Below, one piece after another: positions 14,266-24,361 of a stretch of DNA of 31,768 nt. The DNA is taken from assembly GCA_036380715.1 (NCBI GenBank), contig DASVEF010000354.1, positions 1 to 31,768 of the forward strand. Direction: 5' to 3'. The notes under the pieces were generated by a model. The model was not told the origin of the DNA and ran no database searches. It was given only the letters and a program-made list of their open reading frames with translations. Origin of the DNA: UBA5704 sp036380715 (GTDB taxonomy: Bacteria > Acidobacteriota > Thermoanaerobaculia > Multivoradales > UBA5704). The first letter of the stretch is position 1, and each line of letters opens with the position of its first letter. The position numbers and the translations under genes are program-made.

Positions 14266-15906
14266 GCTCTGCTCGCGCTGGCCGGCCTGCTCTCCGTCAC
14301 GCTCGCGCACGCCGAGCCTCTGAAGCTTCCGGCGGTGGACACCTCGGCCATGGAGCCCGCGGTCCGCGAGCAGATCGAGGCGGAGCGGCGGGCGCTCGCG
14401 GAGGCGGAGAGGCGCCTCCCCGCCGGCTCGCCGGAGCTGGCTGAAGCCTACGGCCGGTGCGGCCGGGTCCACGCCCTGTACAAGCTCAACGAGCCCGCGA
14501 GGGCCTGCTTCGAGAACGCCGCGCGGCTCGCCCCCGCCGACGCCCGCTGGGCCTACTACCTGGGCGCGCTGCTCCAGGCGCTCGGCGACTTCGAGGCGGC
14601 CGAGGCGCGGCTCGCCCGCGCCCTGGAGCTGAAGCCGGGAGGTGATCTGGAAGGGGCGATCCTGATCCGCCTGGGAGAGGTGCGCCTCCAGCTCGGCCGT
14701 CCGGACGAGGCCCGCAAGGCGTTCGAGGCCGCCCTGCCCACGGCCGCGGCGGCGGCCCGCTTCGGCCTCGGCCGCGTGGCCCTCGCCCAGGGGGACGCCC
14801 GCGCCGCGGCCGGACACTTCGAGGCCGCGCTCGCCGCCCAGCCCGGAGCCTCGGAAGTCCGCTCCCCCCTGGCGATCGCCTACCGCAAGCTCGGCCGGCT
14901 CGACGATGCGAGAAAGGCACTCGAGGGGTACGGCGAGGGCCGGGTGACCTTCCCCGATCCGCTCATGCAACAGGTCGCGACCCTCAACGCGGGAAGCCGG
15001 CAGTACGTCACGGCCGGCACGACGGCGCTCCGCGACAAGCGTTTCGCCGTGGCCGCCGAGGCCTTCCGCAAGGCCCTGGAAGCCGATCCCGCGGACGCCG
15101 CCGCCTGGGCGGGCCTCGGCGTGGCGCAGGAAGGGTTGCGCGACCTGCCGGGCGCCGAAAAGAGCTATCGGAAAGCCACTGAGCTGGACCCGGCGAACGC
15201 CCGCGCCCACTATAACCTGGGCACCCTGCTGGCCGCGCGCGGCGATCGCAAGGAGGGGATCGGCCACCTGGAGACCGCCGTCCGCCTCGATCCCGAATCC
15301 CGCGACGCCCTCTTCAACCTGGGGCAGGCCCTCGCCGAAACCGGAGAGCCGGCGCGGGCGCTCGACATCTGGGACCGCCTGCTGAAGCTGGCTCCCCAGG
15401 ATCCGGTGGCCCGCTTCCACCGAGCCCAGGCCCTCTCCTCACTCGGCCGCCACGACGAAGCCGCCGCCGAGCTGGGCTCGGTCATCGCCGCCGCGCCCGC
15501 CGAAGTGGCGCCGCGCGCGGCCCAGGCGCAGGCTCTGCTCCTCGCCGGCCGCAATGCGGACGCCCGCGCCCGCCTGGAAGAGGGGATCGCCCGGCTGCCG
15601 AACAGCGAGGTACTGGCCCAGCTCCTGGTCCGGGTCCTCGCCTCGTCGCCCCAGCCGGAAGTCCGCGATGGGAAGAAAGCCCTGGAGATCGCGCAACGCC
15701 TCCTCGCCGCCGGCCCCAACAGTGACCGCGAAGAGGCCATGGCCCTCGCCCTGGCAGAGCTGGGCCGCTTCACCGAAGCCGCCGACCACCAGCGCCGCGC
15801 CCTCGCCGCCGCCGGAGCCGGCTCGCCGAACCGGCAGAGGCTCGAAGGGTGCCTCGCGCTCTACACGCGAGGCGAGCCCTGCCGCGCGCCGGAGAGAGGA
15901 CGATGA
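14254..15906 (+). CDS. Exported TPR-repeat protein
   Basis: The product is 550 residues from a GTG at 14254. It has a signal peptide (MRALALLALAGLLSVTLAHA) and then about ten tetratricopeptide repeats, clear examples being PADARWAYYLGALLQALGDF, ADAAAWAGLGVAQEGLRDLP, ANARAHYNLGTLLAARGDRK and SRDALFNLGQALAETGEPAR. It is probably a periplasmic scaffold for its propeller-domain operon partners. The frame is open back to a TTG at 14092 that overlaps the upstream TGA, but that gives a 54-residue basic leader read from an inserted repeat in front of the signal peptide. The GTG, itself the end of the repeat (GGGGGTGAGGG), has a purine-rich AGAGGGGG site upstream and gives a normal signal peptide. The 3' end overlaps the next gene by ATGA. 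Confidence 0.88.
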   Translation: MRALALLALAGLLSVTLAHAEPLKLPAVDTSAMEPAVREQIEAERRALAEAERRLPAGSPELAEAYGRCGRVHALYKLNEPARACFENAARLAPADARWAYYLGALLQALGDFEAAEARLARALELKPGGDLEGAILIRLGEVRLQLGRPDEARKAFEAALPTAAAAARFGLGRVALAQGDARAAAGHFEAALAAQPGASEVRSPLAIAYRKLGRLDDARKALEGYGEGRVTFPDPLMQQVATLNAGSRQYVTAGTTALRDKRFAVAAEAFRKALEADPADAAAWAGLGVAQEGLRDLPGAEKSYRKATELDPANARAHYNLGTLLAARGDRKEGIGHLETAVRLDPESRDALFNLGQALAETGEPARALDIWDRLLKLAPQDPVARFHRAQALSSLGRHDEAAAELGSVIAAAPAEVAPRAAQAQALLLAGRNADARARLEEGIARLPNSEVLAQLLVRVLASSPQPEVRDGKKALEIAQRLLAAGPNSDREEAMALALAELGRFTEAADHQRRALAAAGAGSPNRQRLEGCLALYTRGEPCRAPERGR

Positions 15907-18900
15907 AGCTCCTCCGCGTAATCTCCTTGCTTGGGCTGTTGATGGCCGGTGGCGATCCGCCGCTGCGGTCCCATACCCATCGCGCTTCCCCCCACTGTAG
16001 AGACGCCCCGTGGGGCGTCTCCTCCAGCCTGCGGACCTGCTGGGACCTCTGGAAAAATCTCGCCGCTACGGAGGCACCCCACGGGAGACGCCCCACGGGG
16101 CGTCTCTACAGTGGGGGCGAGCGCAGCGGAAGCCTTGATCAGTCAGCACCTATCGGCTCCGGTGGTGAGGCCCTGGCCCTACGCAACTTGGGTCTCGCCC
16201 AGCTCGAAAACGACCTTCCCGCCGAAGCCGAATCCACCTTCCGCCAGCTCGCCAAACTGACGCCAGCCGATCCTCTCCCCTTCGCCAACCTGGCCGTGGC
16301 CGCGCTCCGGCAGCAGAAAGGGGAGGAGGCGCTGGCGTGGATCGGCGAAGCTCAGGCGAAGTCTCCCGGCCGGGCCGACCTGTGGAGGATCCGCGGCGAC
16401 GTCCTCCAGGGCATGGACCGGAACGAAGAAGCGCTCGCGGCCTACCGCAAGGCGGTGGAGGGCGATCCCCAGGACATCGAGGCGTGGTACTCGCTCTACC
16501 GAACTGCGCAGGCAGTCGGAGAGACGGGAGACCAGGCTGTGGCGGAGGCTCTGAAGGAGCTGGCCCGGCTGCGACCCGAGAACCTGATGATCCTCCTCCA
16601 GTCGGGACAGCGGGCCGTCCGCCGAGGAGACCGGACGGGAGCGACCCAGGCCTTCCTGCGCGTCCGCGAGATCCTCGGAGAGGCCCCGCCGCCGGCCGCG
16701 GCCGGCCTGCAGCAGGTGCTGACGGCTCTGGAGGCCGGCGATCCGGCCACGGCCCGGGGTCCGGCCGCGCGTCTGGAGAACGTCCTCAAGCCGACGCCCC
16801 TCTACCAGCAGGGGCTGCGCGAGCTGTCGCCGATCGTCCGCGGGACCCCGGTCGAGCGCTTCGCCCAGGAGCCGCCGCCGGACCGCTTCGGCGATCCCCT
16901 CCAGGTGCGCTTCCGCGGCGCCTCTCTGGCCTCCACCCCGACCGCCGGCCGCGCGCTCGCCCTGGGAGATTTCGACGGCGACGAGCGCCCGGATATCGCC
17001 CGAGTGAGCGCCGGAGAGAGCCCCCGGTTGGAGATCCAGGGGAAGCCACCGATCTCCGCCCCTGCCATCGAAGCCCTGCTCGCCGCCGACCTCGACAACG
17101 ACGGCAAGCTCGACCTGATCGGCCACGGCCCTGGGCGCGTCACCTTCTGGAAGGGCCGGGGCGACGGGACTTTCGAGGACGCCACGGCCGCCGCGGGCCT
17201 CGCCAAGACCGGAGCGGAAGCCGCCGCCGTCCTCGACTACGACATCGAAGGGGATTTGGATCTGGCCCTCGCCGGCAGCGCAGTCGAGGTCTTCCGCAAT
17301 TCTCTCGAAGGACCGCTCACCTCTACCGGAGGCAAGGCCGTCCCTCCCCTCAAGCTCGCCGGCATCCGCGATCTCGCGGCGAGCGACCTCGACCGGGACG
17401 GCGACCTCGACCTCGTCCTCGCCCACGCCGGAGGCCTCGCCTGGCTCGACAACCAGCGCCAGGGCCGCTTCGCCGACCGCACGGCCGCCGGTTTCAATGC
17501 TTCTTCCCCCTCTCCCTCCGGGAGAGGGGGTCAGGGGGTGAGGGCTCCGCAGCAAGGCGCCACCGCCGCGATCGTCAGCGCCGACCTCGACGACGACGGC
17601 CTCCCCGACCTGATCGCCGCCGGAGACGGCCTCGCCGCCTGGCGCAACCGGGGCGGGCGCTTCGAGCCCTGGCCGCTCTCCGGCCTCGACGAGAAAGGCC
17701 GGAAATTCACTGATCTGATCGCCCTCGACGCCGACAACGACGGCCGGCTCGACCTCGCGGCGGCGGGACCGGACGTCCTGCTGGTCCTGGGCCGCCGGGG
17801 AGAGCGCGACCGTCCCGCCTTCGAAAAGCTGACCGTCGAGGGCGCTCCCCCCGGCGCCTCCGCGCTCGCCGCGGGAGACCTGGACGGCGACGGCGACCTC
17901 GACCTCGTGGCGGCCGGCGCATCGGGCCTCCACCGCCTGGAGAACCTGGACGGCAACCGCAACCACTGGCTGGACGTCCGCCTCCGCGCGCTGACCCAGG
18001 GGAGCGGCAAGAACAACCTCCAGGGGATCGGCTCGGTGGTGGAGCTGCGCGCGGGCGGCGCGTACCAGTTCCGGGAAGTCACCGGCGGCGTCACTCACCT
18101 CGGCCTCGGCCGCCTCCGCCAGGCCGACTCCGTCCGGGTGGTCTGGACCAACGGCGTGCCGCAGAACCGCCTCCGTCCCCAGATCGATCAGAGAATCGTG
18201 GAAGAGCAGGTCCTCAAAGGGAGCTGTCCTTTCCTCTACGCCTGGGACGGCAAACGCTTCGCCTTCGTCACCGACCTCCTCTGGAACGCCCCCCTCGGCC
18301 TGCCCGTGGCTGAAGGCGTCTGGGCCGGAGCCCAGCCGGACGAGCTGGTGCGCGTGGACGGCGCGCAGCCGGACAACGGCGTCTACTCCTTGCGCCTCAC
18401 CGAAGAGCTCTGGGAAGCCGCCTGGTTCGACGCTGTCCGTCTCTGGGTCGTGGATCATCCGCCCGGCGTCGAAGTGGCGAGCAGCCTGCGCGTGATCCCC
18501 GGCGAAAAGAACCCGCCGCCGAGCGACCGCCTCCTGGCCAGCCGGGATCTCCGTCCCGTCCTCGCCGCCTGGGACGGCGCCGGAAACGACGCAACCGGGC
18601 GGGTCCGCGAGCGCGACGAGGTCTACGCCTCGGGCTACGCCGAAGGCCCCTATCAGGGGGGTGCGGCCCGGCCCTGGACCTTCACCTTCGACCTCGGCGA
18701 GGCCCCTGGCACGCCGGTCCGCCTCCACCTGGACGGCTGGATCTTCCCCGCCGACGCCAGCCTGAACCTCGCCGCGGCCCAGCGCCGCGACCTGGCCTAC
18801 GCCGCCCCGCGCCTGGAAGTCGAGACCGCCAACGGCTGGCAGCCGCTGCTCCCCGCCCTCGGCCATCCCGCCGGCAAGACCAAGCCCATGGTCGTGGACA

Positions 18901-19469
18901 CCCCGCCCCTGCCGCCGGGAGCGCACCGCCTGCGCATCGTCTCGACCCTCTGGCTGGCCTGGAACCGCATCGCGTGGACTCTTCTCCCCGCCGACGACGA
19001 TCCGGTCGTTCGAGCCCGGCTGTCACCCACGACCGCCGATCTCCACTACCGGGGCTTCTCCACCCTCCTCCGCCGCGCCCCCAACGCCCCGCACGCCTAC
19101 GACTACGAGCGCACGACCCGCGACTCCCCCTGGATCCCCTTCCCCGGCCGCTACACCCGCTACGGGGACGTCCGCGAGCTCCTCCTGGAAACCGACGATC
19201 TCTCGGTAATCCTCGCTCCCGGAGACGAGATCGCCGTGACCTTCGACGCCGCCGGCCTGCCTCCCATCCCCTCCGGCTGGACTCGCACTGTCTTCCTGGA
19301 GAGCCACGGCTGGGACAAGGACGCCGACCGCAACACCTGGGAAGCGCAGCAGCTCGAGCCCCTCCCCTTCCGCGCCATGAGCGGCTATCCCTACGGCCCG
19401 GGCGAGAGCTACCCGGATACGCCGCTCCACCGCGAATACCGCGAGCGGTGGCTCACGCGGGAGCAGTGA
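15903..19469 (+). CDS. Large exported TPR / seven-loop propeller / ASPIC-UnbV protein
   Basis: The product is 1188 residues long. A short signal peptide (MKLLRVISLLGLLMAGG) is followed by residues 29-72 that are encoded by an inserted palindromic element. TPR repeats cover about 85-240. A propeller of about 310-685 has seven acidic loops, including DLDNDGKLDLIG, DLDRDGDLDLVL and DLDGDGDLDLVA; one loop (DYDIEGDLDLAL) is altered. An ASPIC/UnbV-like segment (about 688-760) is followed by a C-terminal domain of about 420 residues starting CPFLYAWDGKRFAFVTDLLW, which I have only seen associated with this protein type. The start codon overlaps the upstream stop (ATGA), giving translational coupling. 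A second repeat fragment sits in frame between loops 4 and 5. Function is unknown. Confidence 0.9.
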   Translation: MKLLRVISLLGLLMAGGDPPLRSHTHRASPHCRDAPWGVSSSLRTCWDLWKNLAATEAPHGRRPTGRLYSGGERSGSLDQSAPIGSGGEALALRNLGLAQLENDLPAEAESTFRQLAKLTPADPLPFANLAVAALRQQKGEEALAWIGEAQAKSPGRADLWRIRGDVLQGMDRNEEALAAYRKAVEGDPQDIEAWYSLYRTAQAVGETGDQAVAEALKELARLRPENLMILLQSGQRAVRRGDRTGATQAFLRVREILGEAPPPAAAGLQQVLTALEAGDPATARGPAARLENVLKPTPLYQQGLRELSPIVRGTPVERFAQEPPPDRFGDPLQVRFRGASLASTPTAGRALALGDFDGDERPDIARVSAGESPRLEIQGKPPISAPAIEALLAADLDNDGKLDLIGHGPGRVTFWKGRGDGTFEDATAAAGLAKTGAEAAAVLDYDIEGDLDLALAGSAVEVFRNSLEGPLTSTGGKAVPPLKLAGIRDLAASDLDRDGDLDLVLAHAGGLAWLDNQRQGRFADRTAAGFNASSPSPSGRGGQGVRAPQQGATAAIVSADLDDDGLPDLIAAGDGLAAWRNRGGRFEPWPLSGLDEKGRKFTDLIALDADNDGRLDLAAAGPDVLLVLGRRGERDRPAFEKLTVEGAPPGASALAAGDLDGDGDLDLVAAGASGLHRLENLDGNRNHWLDVRLRALTQGSGKNNLQGIGSVVELRAGGAYQFREVTGGVTHLGLGRLRQADSVRVVWTNGVPQNRLRPQIDQRIVEEQVLKGSCPFLYAWDGKRFAFVTDLLWNAPLGLPVAEGVWAGAQPDELVRVDGAQPDNGVYSLRLTEELWEAAWFDAVRLWVVDHPPGVEVASSLRVIPGEKNPPPSDRLLASRDLRPVLAAWDGAGNDATGRVRERDEVYASGYAEGPYQGGAARPWTFTFDLGEAPGTPVRLHLDGWIFPADASLNLAAAQRRDLAYAAPRLEVETANGWQPLLPALGHPAGKTKPMVVDTPPLPPGAHRLRIVSTLWLAWNRIAWTLLPADDDPVVRARLSPTTADLHYRGFSTLLRRAPNAPHAYDYERTTRDSPWIPFPGRYTRYGDVRELLLETDDLSVILAPGDEIAVTFDAAGLPPIPSGWTRTVFLESHGWDKDADRNTWEAQQLEPLPFRAMSGYPYGPGESYPDTPLHREYRERWLTREQ
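15989..16117. mobile_element. 129-bp MITE-like palindromic element inserted in frame in the signal-peptide-proximal coding region
   Basis: Two perfect 34-bp inverted arms (15989-16022 and 16084-16117) flank a 61-bp centre. Each arm contains its own palindrome, GAGACGCCCC-GT-GGGGCGTCTC. There is no transposase gene. The total length of 129 bp equals 43 codons and contains no stop in the gene's frame, so the host gene remains open. The word GTAGAGACGCCCC belongs to a style of dispersed repeat seen in several phyla, as far as I recall. Confidence 0.85.
17501..17547 (+). repeat. In-gene fragment of the CCCTCTCCC/GGGTGAGGG palindromic repeat
   Basis: The stretch TTCTTCCCCCTCTCCCTCCG followed by GGAGAGGGGGTCAGGGGGTG and AGGGCTC matches the 3' part of the copies at 14221-14265 and 31621-31673. 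It is read in the same frame as copy A, giving SPSPSGRGGQGVRA here and SPSPGDGRGGQGVRA there. It falls between propeller loops 4 and 5 of the 1188-residue protein. Confidence 0.8.
19422..19466 (+). repeat. 45-bp direct repeat, copy 1 (3' end of the 1188-residue protein gene)
   Basis: These 45 bp encode the C-terminal residues PLHREYRERWLTRE(Q). They recur at 20445-20489, exactly 1023 bp downstream, with two mismatches. Confidence 0.85.
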
Positions 19470-19539
19470 GGCCGCCAGCAATGTCTGGCATGTCTATCAG
19501 ATCCTTCTGTCTTCTCCTCATCGTCCCTTTACGGTATCT

Positions 19540-19568
19540 TTGACGGATCTCGGGAGACTTCCTATACT
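19540..19568 (+). promoter_or_regulatory. Strong sigma70-type promoter of the Uma2 gene, probably leaderless
   Basis: TTGACG (19540-19545), a 17-bp spacer and TATACT (19563-19568) make the best promoter match I see in the window. The ATG of the Uma2 gene starts 7 bases after the -10 box, so transcription would begin at or next to the start codon. No ribosome site is present, which fits leaderless translation. Confidence 0.6.
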
Positions 19569-19574
19569 TGGGGC

Positions 19575-20423
19575 ATGGCCGAGCCCGCCTGGAAGATCAC
19601 GACCACGCGGCAGGAAGAGCTGGACCGCGAGCTTGCCGGCGACGACGGGCCCGGTATCACTCTGCTGCGTTGGGTCGAGCGCCCCGACGGAGAGCTGGAG
19701 CAGGTGGCCATGCCCCTGACCCCCGAGCGTTTTCTGCACTCCGAATTCGGGGACCAGATGAGCCAGGGGACACGTCACAGCAGAACCGCCCGCAAGATCG
19801 CCGATCTGCTGGAACACCACTTCCAGTCCGAGCCGGACGTCCTGGTCACCTTCGACCTGACCCACTACCTCGGCTCCGAGCTGCCGCATCCATCTCCTGA
19901 TGTCTCCGTCATTCGCGGCGTTCCCGACCCGGGGACCGACCGCGAGAGCTTCGATCTCGAGAAGGAGCGAAATCGGCCCTGCCTGATCGTCGAGGTGGTC
20001 TCTCCCCTGTCTTCCCGGATCCGCCAGACCGACCTTGTGAGCAAGGTGGAGATCTACGCCCTCGCCGGAATCCCGGAATACGTGATCGTCGACTCCACGC
20101 GCCGAGATCGCCGTTTCCGTCTCCTTGGCTATCGACTGGACCGCTCGGGCCGATACCAGACCATCGAGCCGGACGACCAGGGGCGCATCCTCTCCGAAAC
20201 GACAGGCCTCTGGTTCCAGATCTCTCCCGATGGCAAGCAGGTCCTCCTCTCCAAATATCCCACGGGCGAGCCGCTGCTGGCGGCGGAAGAGAGGGCGCGC
20301 GCCGAAGCCGAAGCCCGGAGGGTGGCGGAGGACGCACGCAAGACAGCCGAGGAGAAGGCGGCACTCGCCGAGGCGGAGTTGGCTCGACTCCGAGCGGAGC
20401 TCGAACGACTGCGCGGGGATTGA
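19575..20423 (+). CDS. Uma2 family (DUF820) PD-(D/E)XK endonuclease-like protein
   Basis: The product is 282 residues long. The Uma2 core spans about 45-220 with the catalytic-type residues in the usual order: D109 in SPDVSV, E140 in CLIVEVVSP, and K157 in LVSKVEIYALAGIPEYVIVD. The C-terminal 50 residues are a charged coiled coil (AAEERARAEAEARRVAEDAR and on), as often found in this family. Uma2 proteins are abundant in cyanobacteria, Chloroflexi and Acidobacteriota, and their biological role is not settled. It is a single-gene transcription unit with its own promoter. Its flanks carry a duplicated 45-bp sequence, suggesting it arrived as a cassette. Confidence 0.92.
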   Translation: MAEPAWKITTTRQEELDRELAGDDGPGITLLRWVERPDGELEQVAMPLTPERFLHSEFGDQMSQGTRHSRTARKIADLLEHHFQSEPDVLVTFDLTHYLGSELPHPSPDVSVIRGVPDPGTDRESFDLEKERNRPCLIVEVVSPLSSRIRQTDLVSKVEIYALAGIPEYVIVDSTRRDRRFRLLGYRLDRSGRYQTIEPDDQGRILSETTGLWFQISPDGKQVLLSKYPTGEPLLAAEERARAEAEARRVAEDARKTAEEKAALAEAELARLRAELERLRGD

Positions 20424-20444
20424 GTCTCCTCACTCTGCAACACC

Positions 20445-20489
20445 CCGCTCCACCGCGAATACCGCGAACGGTGGCTCACGCGGGAGGAG
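20445..20489 (+). repeat. 45-bp direct repeat, copy 2 (orphan C-terminal coding remnant)
   Basis: This copy still reads NTPLHREYRERWLTREEGRD and then TGA at 20499-20501. It is the same peptide end as the 1188-residue protein but attached to no gene. It is a remnant of a duplicated or displaced gene end. Confidence 0.85.
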
Positions 20490-20514
20490 GGGAGGGACTG
20501 AGCGTGAGCCACCG
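20469..20514. terminator. 13-bp perfect inverted repeat between convergent Uma2 and Cys-rich gene
   Basis: CGGTGGCTCACGC (20469-20481) and GCGTGAGCCACCG (20502-20514) are exact complements with a 20-nt purine-rich loop. The hairpin lies between convergent stops and can end both transcripts. There is no U-tract. The left arm is part of the 45-bp repeat. Confidence 0.5.
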
Positions 20515-20542
20515 CGGGGTGAAATGGGTCAGCCTGATGAGA

Positions 20543-21382
20543 CTACGGGCAGTGGTAGGGATAGCAGGCGTAGACCGGCCCTGAGCAGTGCTCCTTGCCG
20601 GTCGAAGGGTCGGTGTGGCAGGTCTCTGGCTCACAAATCGAGCACGACCCTCCTCCGTACTTCGTCATAACCCCATCCGGTGACCAGCCCGGGAAGAAGT
20701 TCGAGGTGCCGGACAGGAGGGCGTCGGGGGCCAGATCGCCGTTGGTATCGACGACCGCGGAGCTGATCCCCTTCGTTCTCGCGCCGGCCGTCGAGCTCCA
20801 TGGAATCGGCTTGCCGGGGAAAGTGAAGTCCCCCGTGAGTTCCAGCCGGCGCGCGCCCTTCTTGGCCGGCTTCACGGGGATGAAGGTCAGGCGCACGTTG
20901 ACCGCGAGAGGCGCGACGAAGGTCCCGCCATTCTCCTGGGTGCGGCGGATGCGCATCCTCGTCACACGCTGCCTGTCAGCGAGGGAGACATAGACATGGA
21001 AGGCGCCGCAGGCGGTCCGGAGGGGGGCTATGCTCACCAGCGAGAGGGCCCGGAACCGGATGCGCGTCACGGCGGTGTTGTTGGCGGCAAAGACGGCGTC
21101 GTCGAGCCGCTCGATGACCGTATCAGCGCCCCGGAGCTGTCCGGGAACCTCGGTCTCGAGAGGCAGGCCCTTGAAGGCGATGCGGCCGGTGAAAGCCGCG
21201 GACCTTGCGCAGAAAAAGCCGGCGGGAATGGGAGTCTGGGCGAAGTCGTAATACGTCTTGCCGTTATCGGTGGTGGTGAAGGTGTCGATGCCGCGCCTGA
21301 TCACAGGATCGGCAGCCAAGGACGAAACACCCATTAGGAGTACAACCGCGAGCGCTGCCAACAAGATCCCTCTGTTTCTCAC
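20543..21382 (-). CDS. Secreted hypothetical protein with Cys-rich C-terminus
   Basis: The product is 279 residues from a GTG at 21382, supported by AAGGAGG upstream. A signal peptide (ILLAALAVVLLMGVSSLA) precedes a beta-rich body with phrases DPVIRRGIDTFTT, PIPAGFFCARSAAFTGRIAF and ADTVIERLDDAVF. The last 40 residues are Cys-rich (CSICEPETCHTDPSTGKEHC, then CYPYHCP). I do not recognise a named family; proteins of this style occur as uncharacterised exported proteins in Acidobacteriota, as far as I recall. The Cys spacing could bind metal or form disulfides. It shares an upstream motif and a strong ribosome site with the Cys-rich gene at 24362-24691. Confidence 0.8.
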   Translation of the reverse strand: MRNRGILLAALAVVLLMGVSSLAADPVIRRGIDTFTTTDNGKTYYDFAQTPIPAGFFCARSAAFTGRIAFKGLPLETEVPGQLRGADTVIERLDDAVFAANNTAVTRIRFRALSLVSIAPLRTACGAFHVYVSLADRQRVTRMRIRRTQENGGTFVAPLAVNVRLTFIPVKPAKKGARRLELTGDFTFPGKPIPWSSTAGARTKGISSAVVDTNGDLAPDALLSGTSNFFPGWSPDGVMTKYGGGSCSICEPETCHTDPSTGKEHCSGPVYACYPYHCP

Positions 21383-21440
21383 GCAGGCCTCCTTGTCTGT
21401 GAGACGGGGCGCACAGTCCCCGCGATGTTGCCTACACTCT

Positions 21441-21449
21441 TAAAAGGTG
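21441..21449 (-). promoter_or_regulatory. CACCTTTTA motif upstream of the Cys-rich secreted gene (shared)
   Basis: On the minus strand CACCTTTTAAGAG ends about 59 bases before the GTG start. The same nine bases occur 53 bases before the other Cys-rich secreted gene. It may be an extended -10 region of a common promoter or a regulator site. Confidence 0.35.
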
Positions 21450-21493
21450 CTCGCCGCTCGCTGCACCGAGCCGCAGACAGCGGTCGGCCTGCG

Positions 21494-21522
21494 TAAACAT
21501 GTAAGCCGCTCCTGCGTATACA
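21494..21522 (+). promoter_or_regulatory. Candidate promoter of the S9 peptidase gene
   Basis: TAAACA and TATACA are separated by 17 bp and lie about 60 bp before the start codon at 21584. The -35 match is 4 of 6. Confidence 0.35.
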
Positions 21523-21583
21523 CTGTTGGCAGGATCTGAGGCAGGAATTCTCCCTTCACCATCTCATGAGAGGGCTTTTCACC

Positions 21584-24304
<2,721 letters not shown>

Positions 24305-24320
24305 GGCCACGCTCCTGAAC

Positions 24321-24348
24321 GCGGGGGCCGCATCACGCGGGCCCCCGC
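24321..24348. terminator. Bidirectional hairpin between S9 peptidase and Cys-rich gene
   Basis: GCGGGGGCC and GGCCCCCGC form a perfect 9-bp GC stem with a 10-nt loop, 16 bp after the S9 stop and 13 bp after the stop of the convergent minus-strand gene. No U-tract is present on either side. Confidence 0.6.
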
Positions 24349-24361
24349 CGTCCCGGAAAGC

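Noticed and set aside
16179..18926. A 915-codon open frame antisense to the 1188-residue gene
   Set aside because: Composition is typical of a reverse-complement frame in high-GC DNA, with no start signal or known motif; the plus-strand product is clearly real.
19473..19488. GCCAG-CAATGT-CTGGC hairpin as terminator of the four-gene operon
   Set aside because: A 5-bp stem without a U-tract is expected by chance; it was not annotated.
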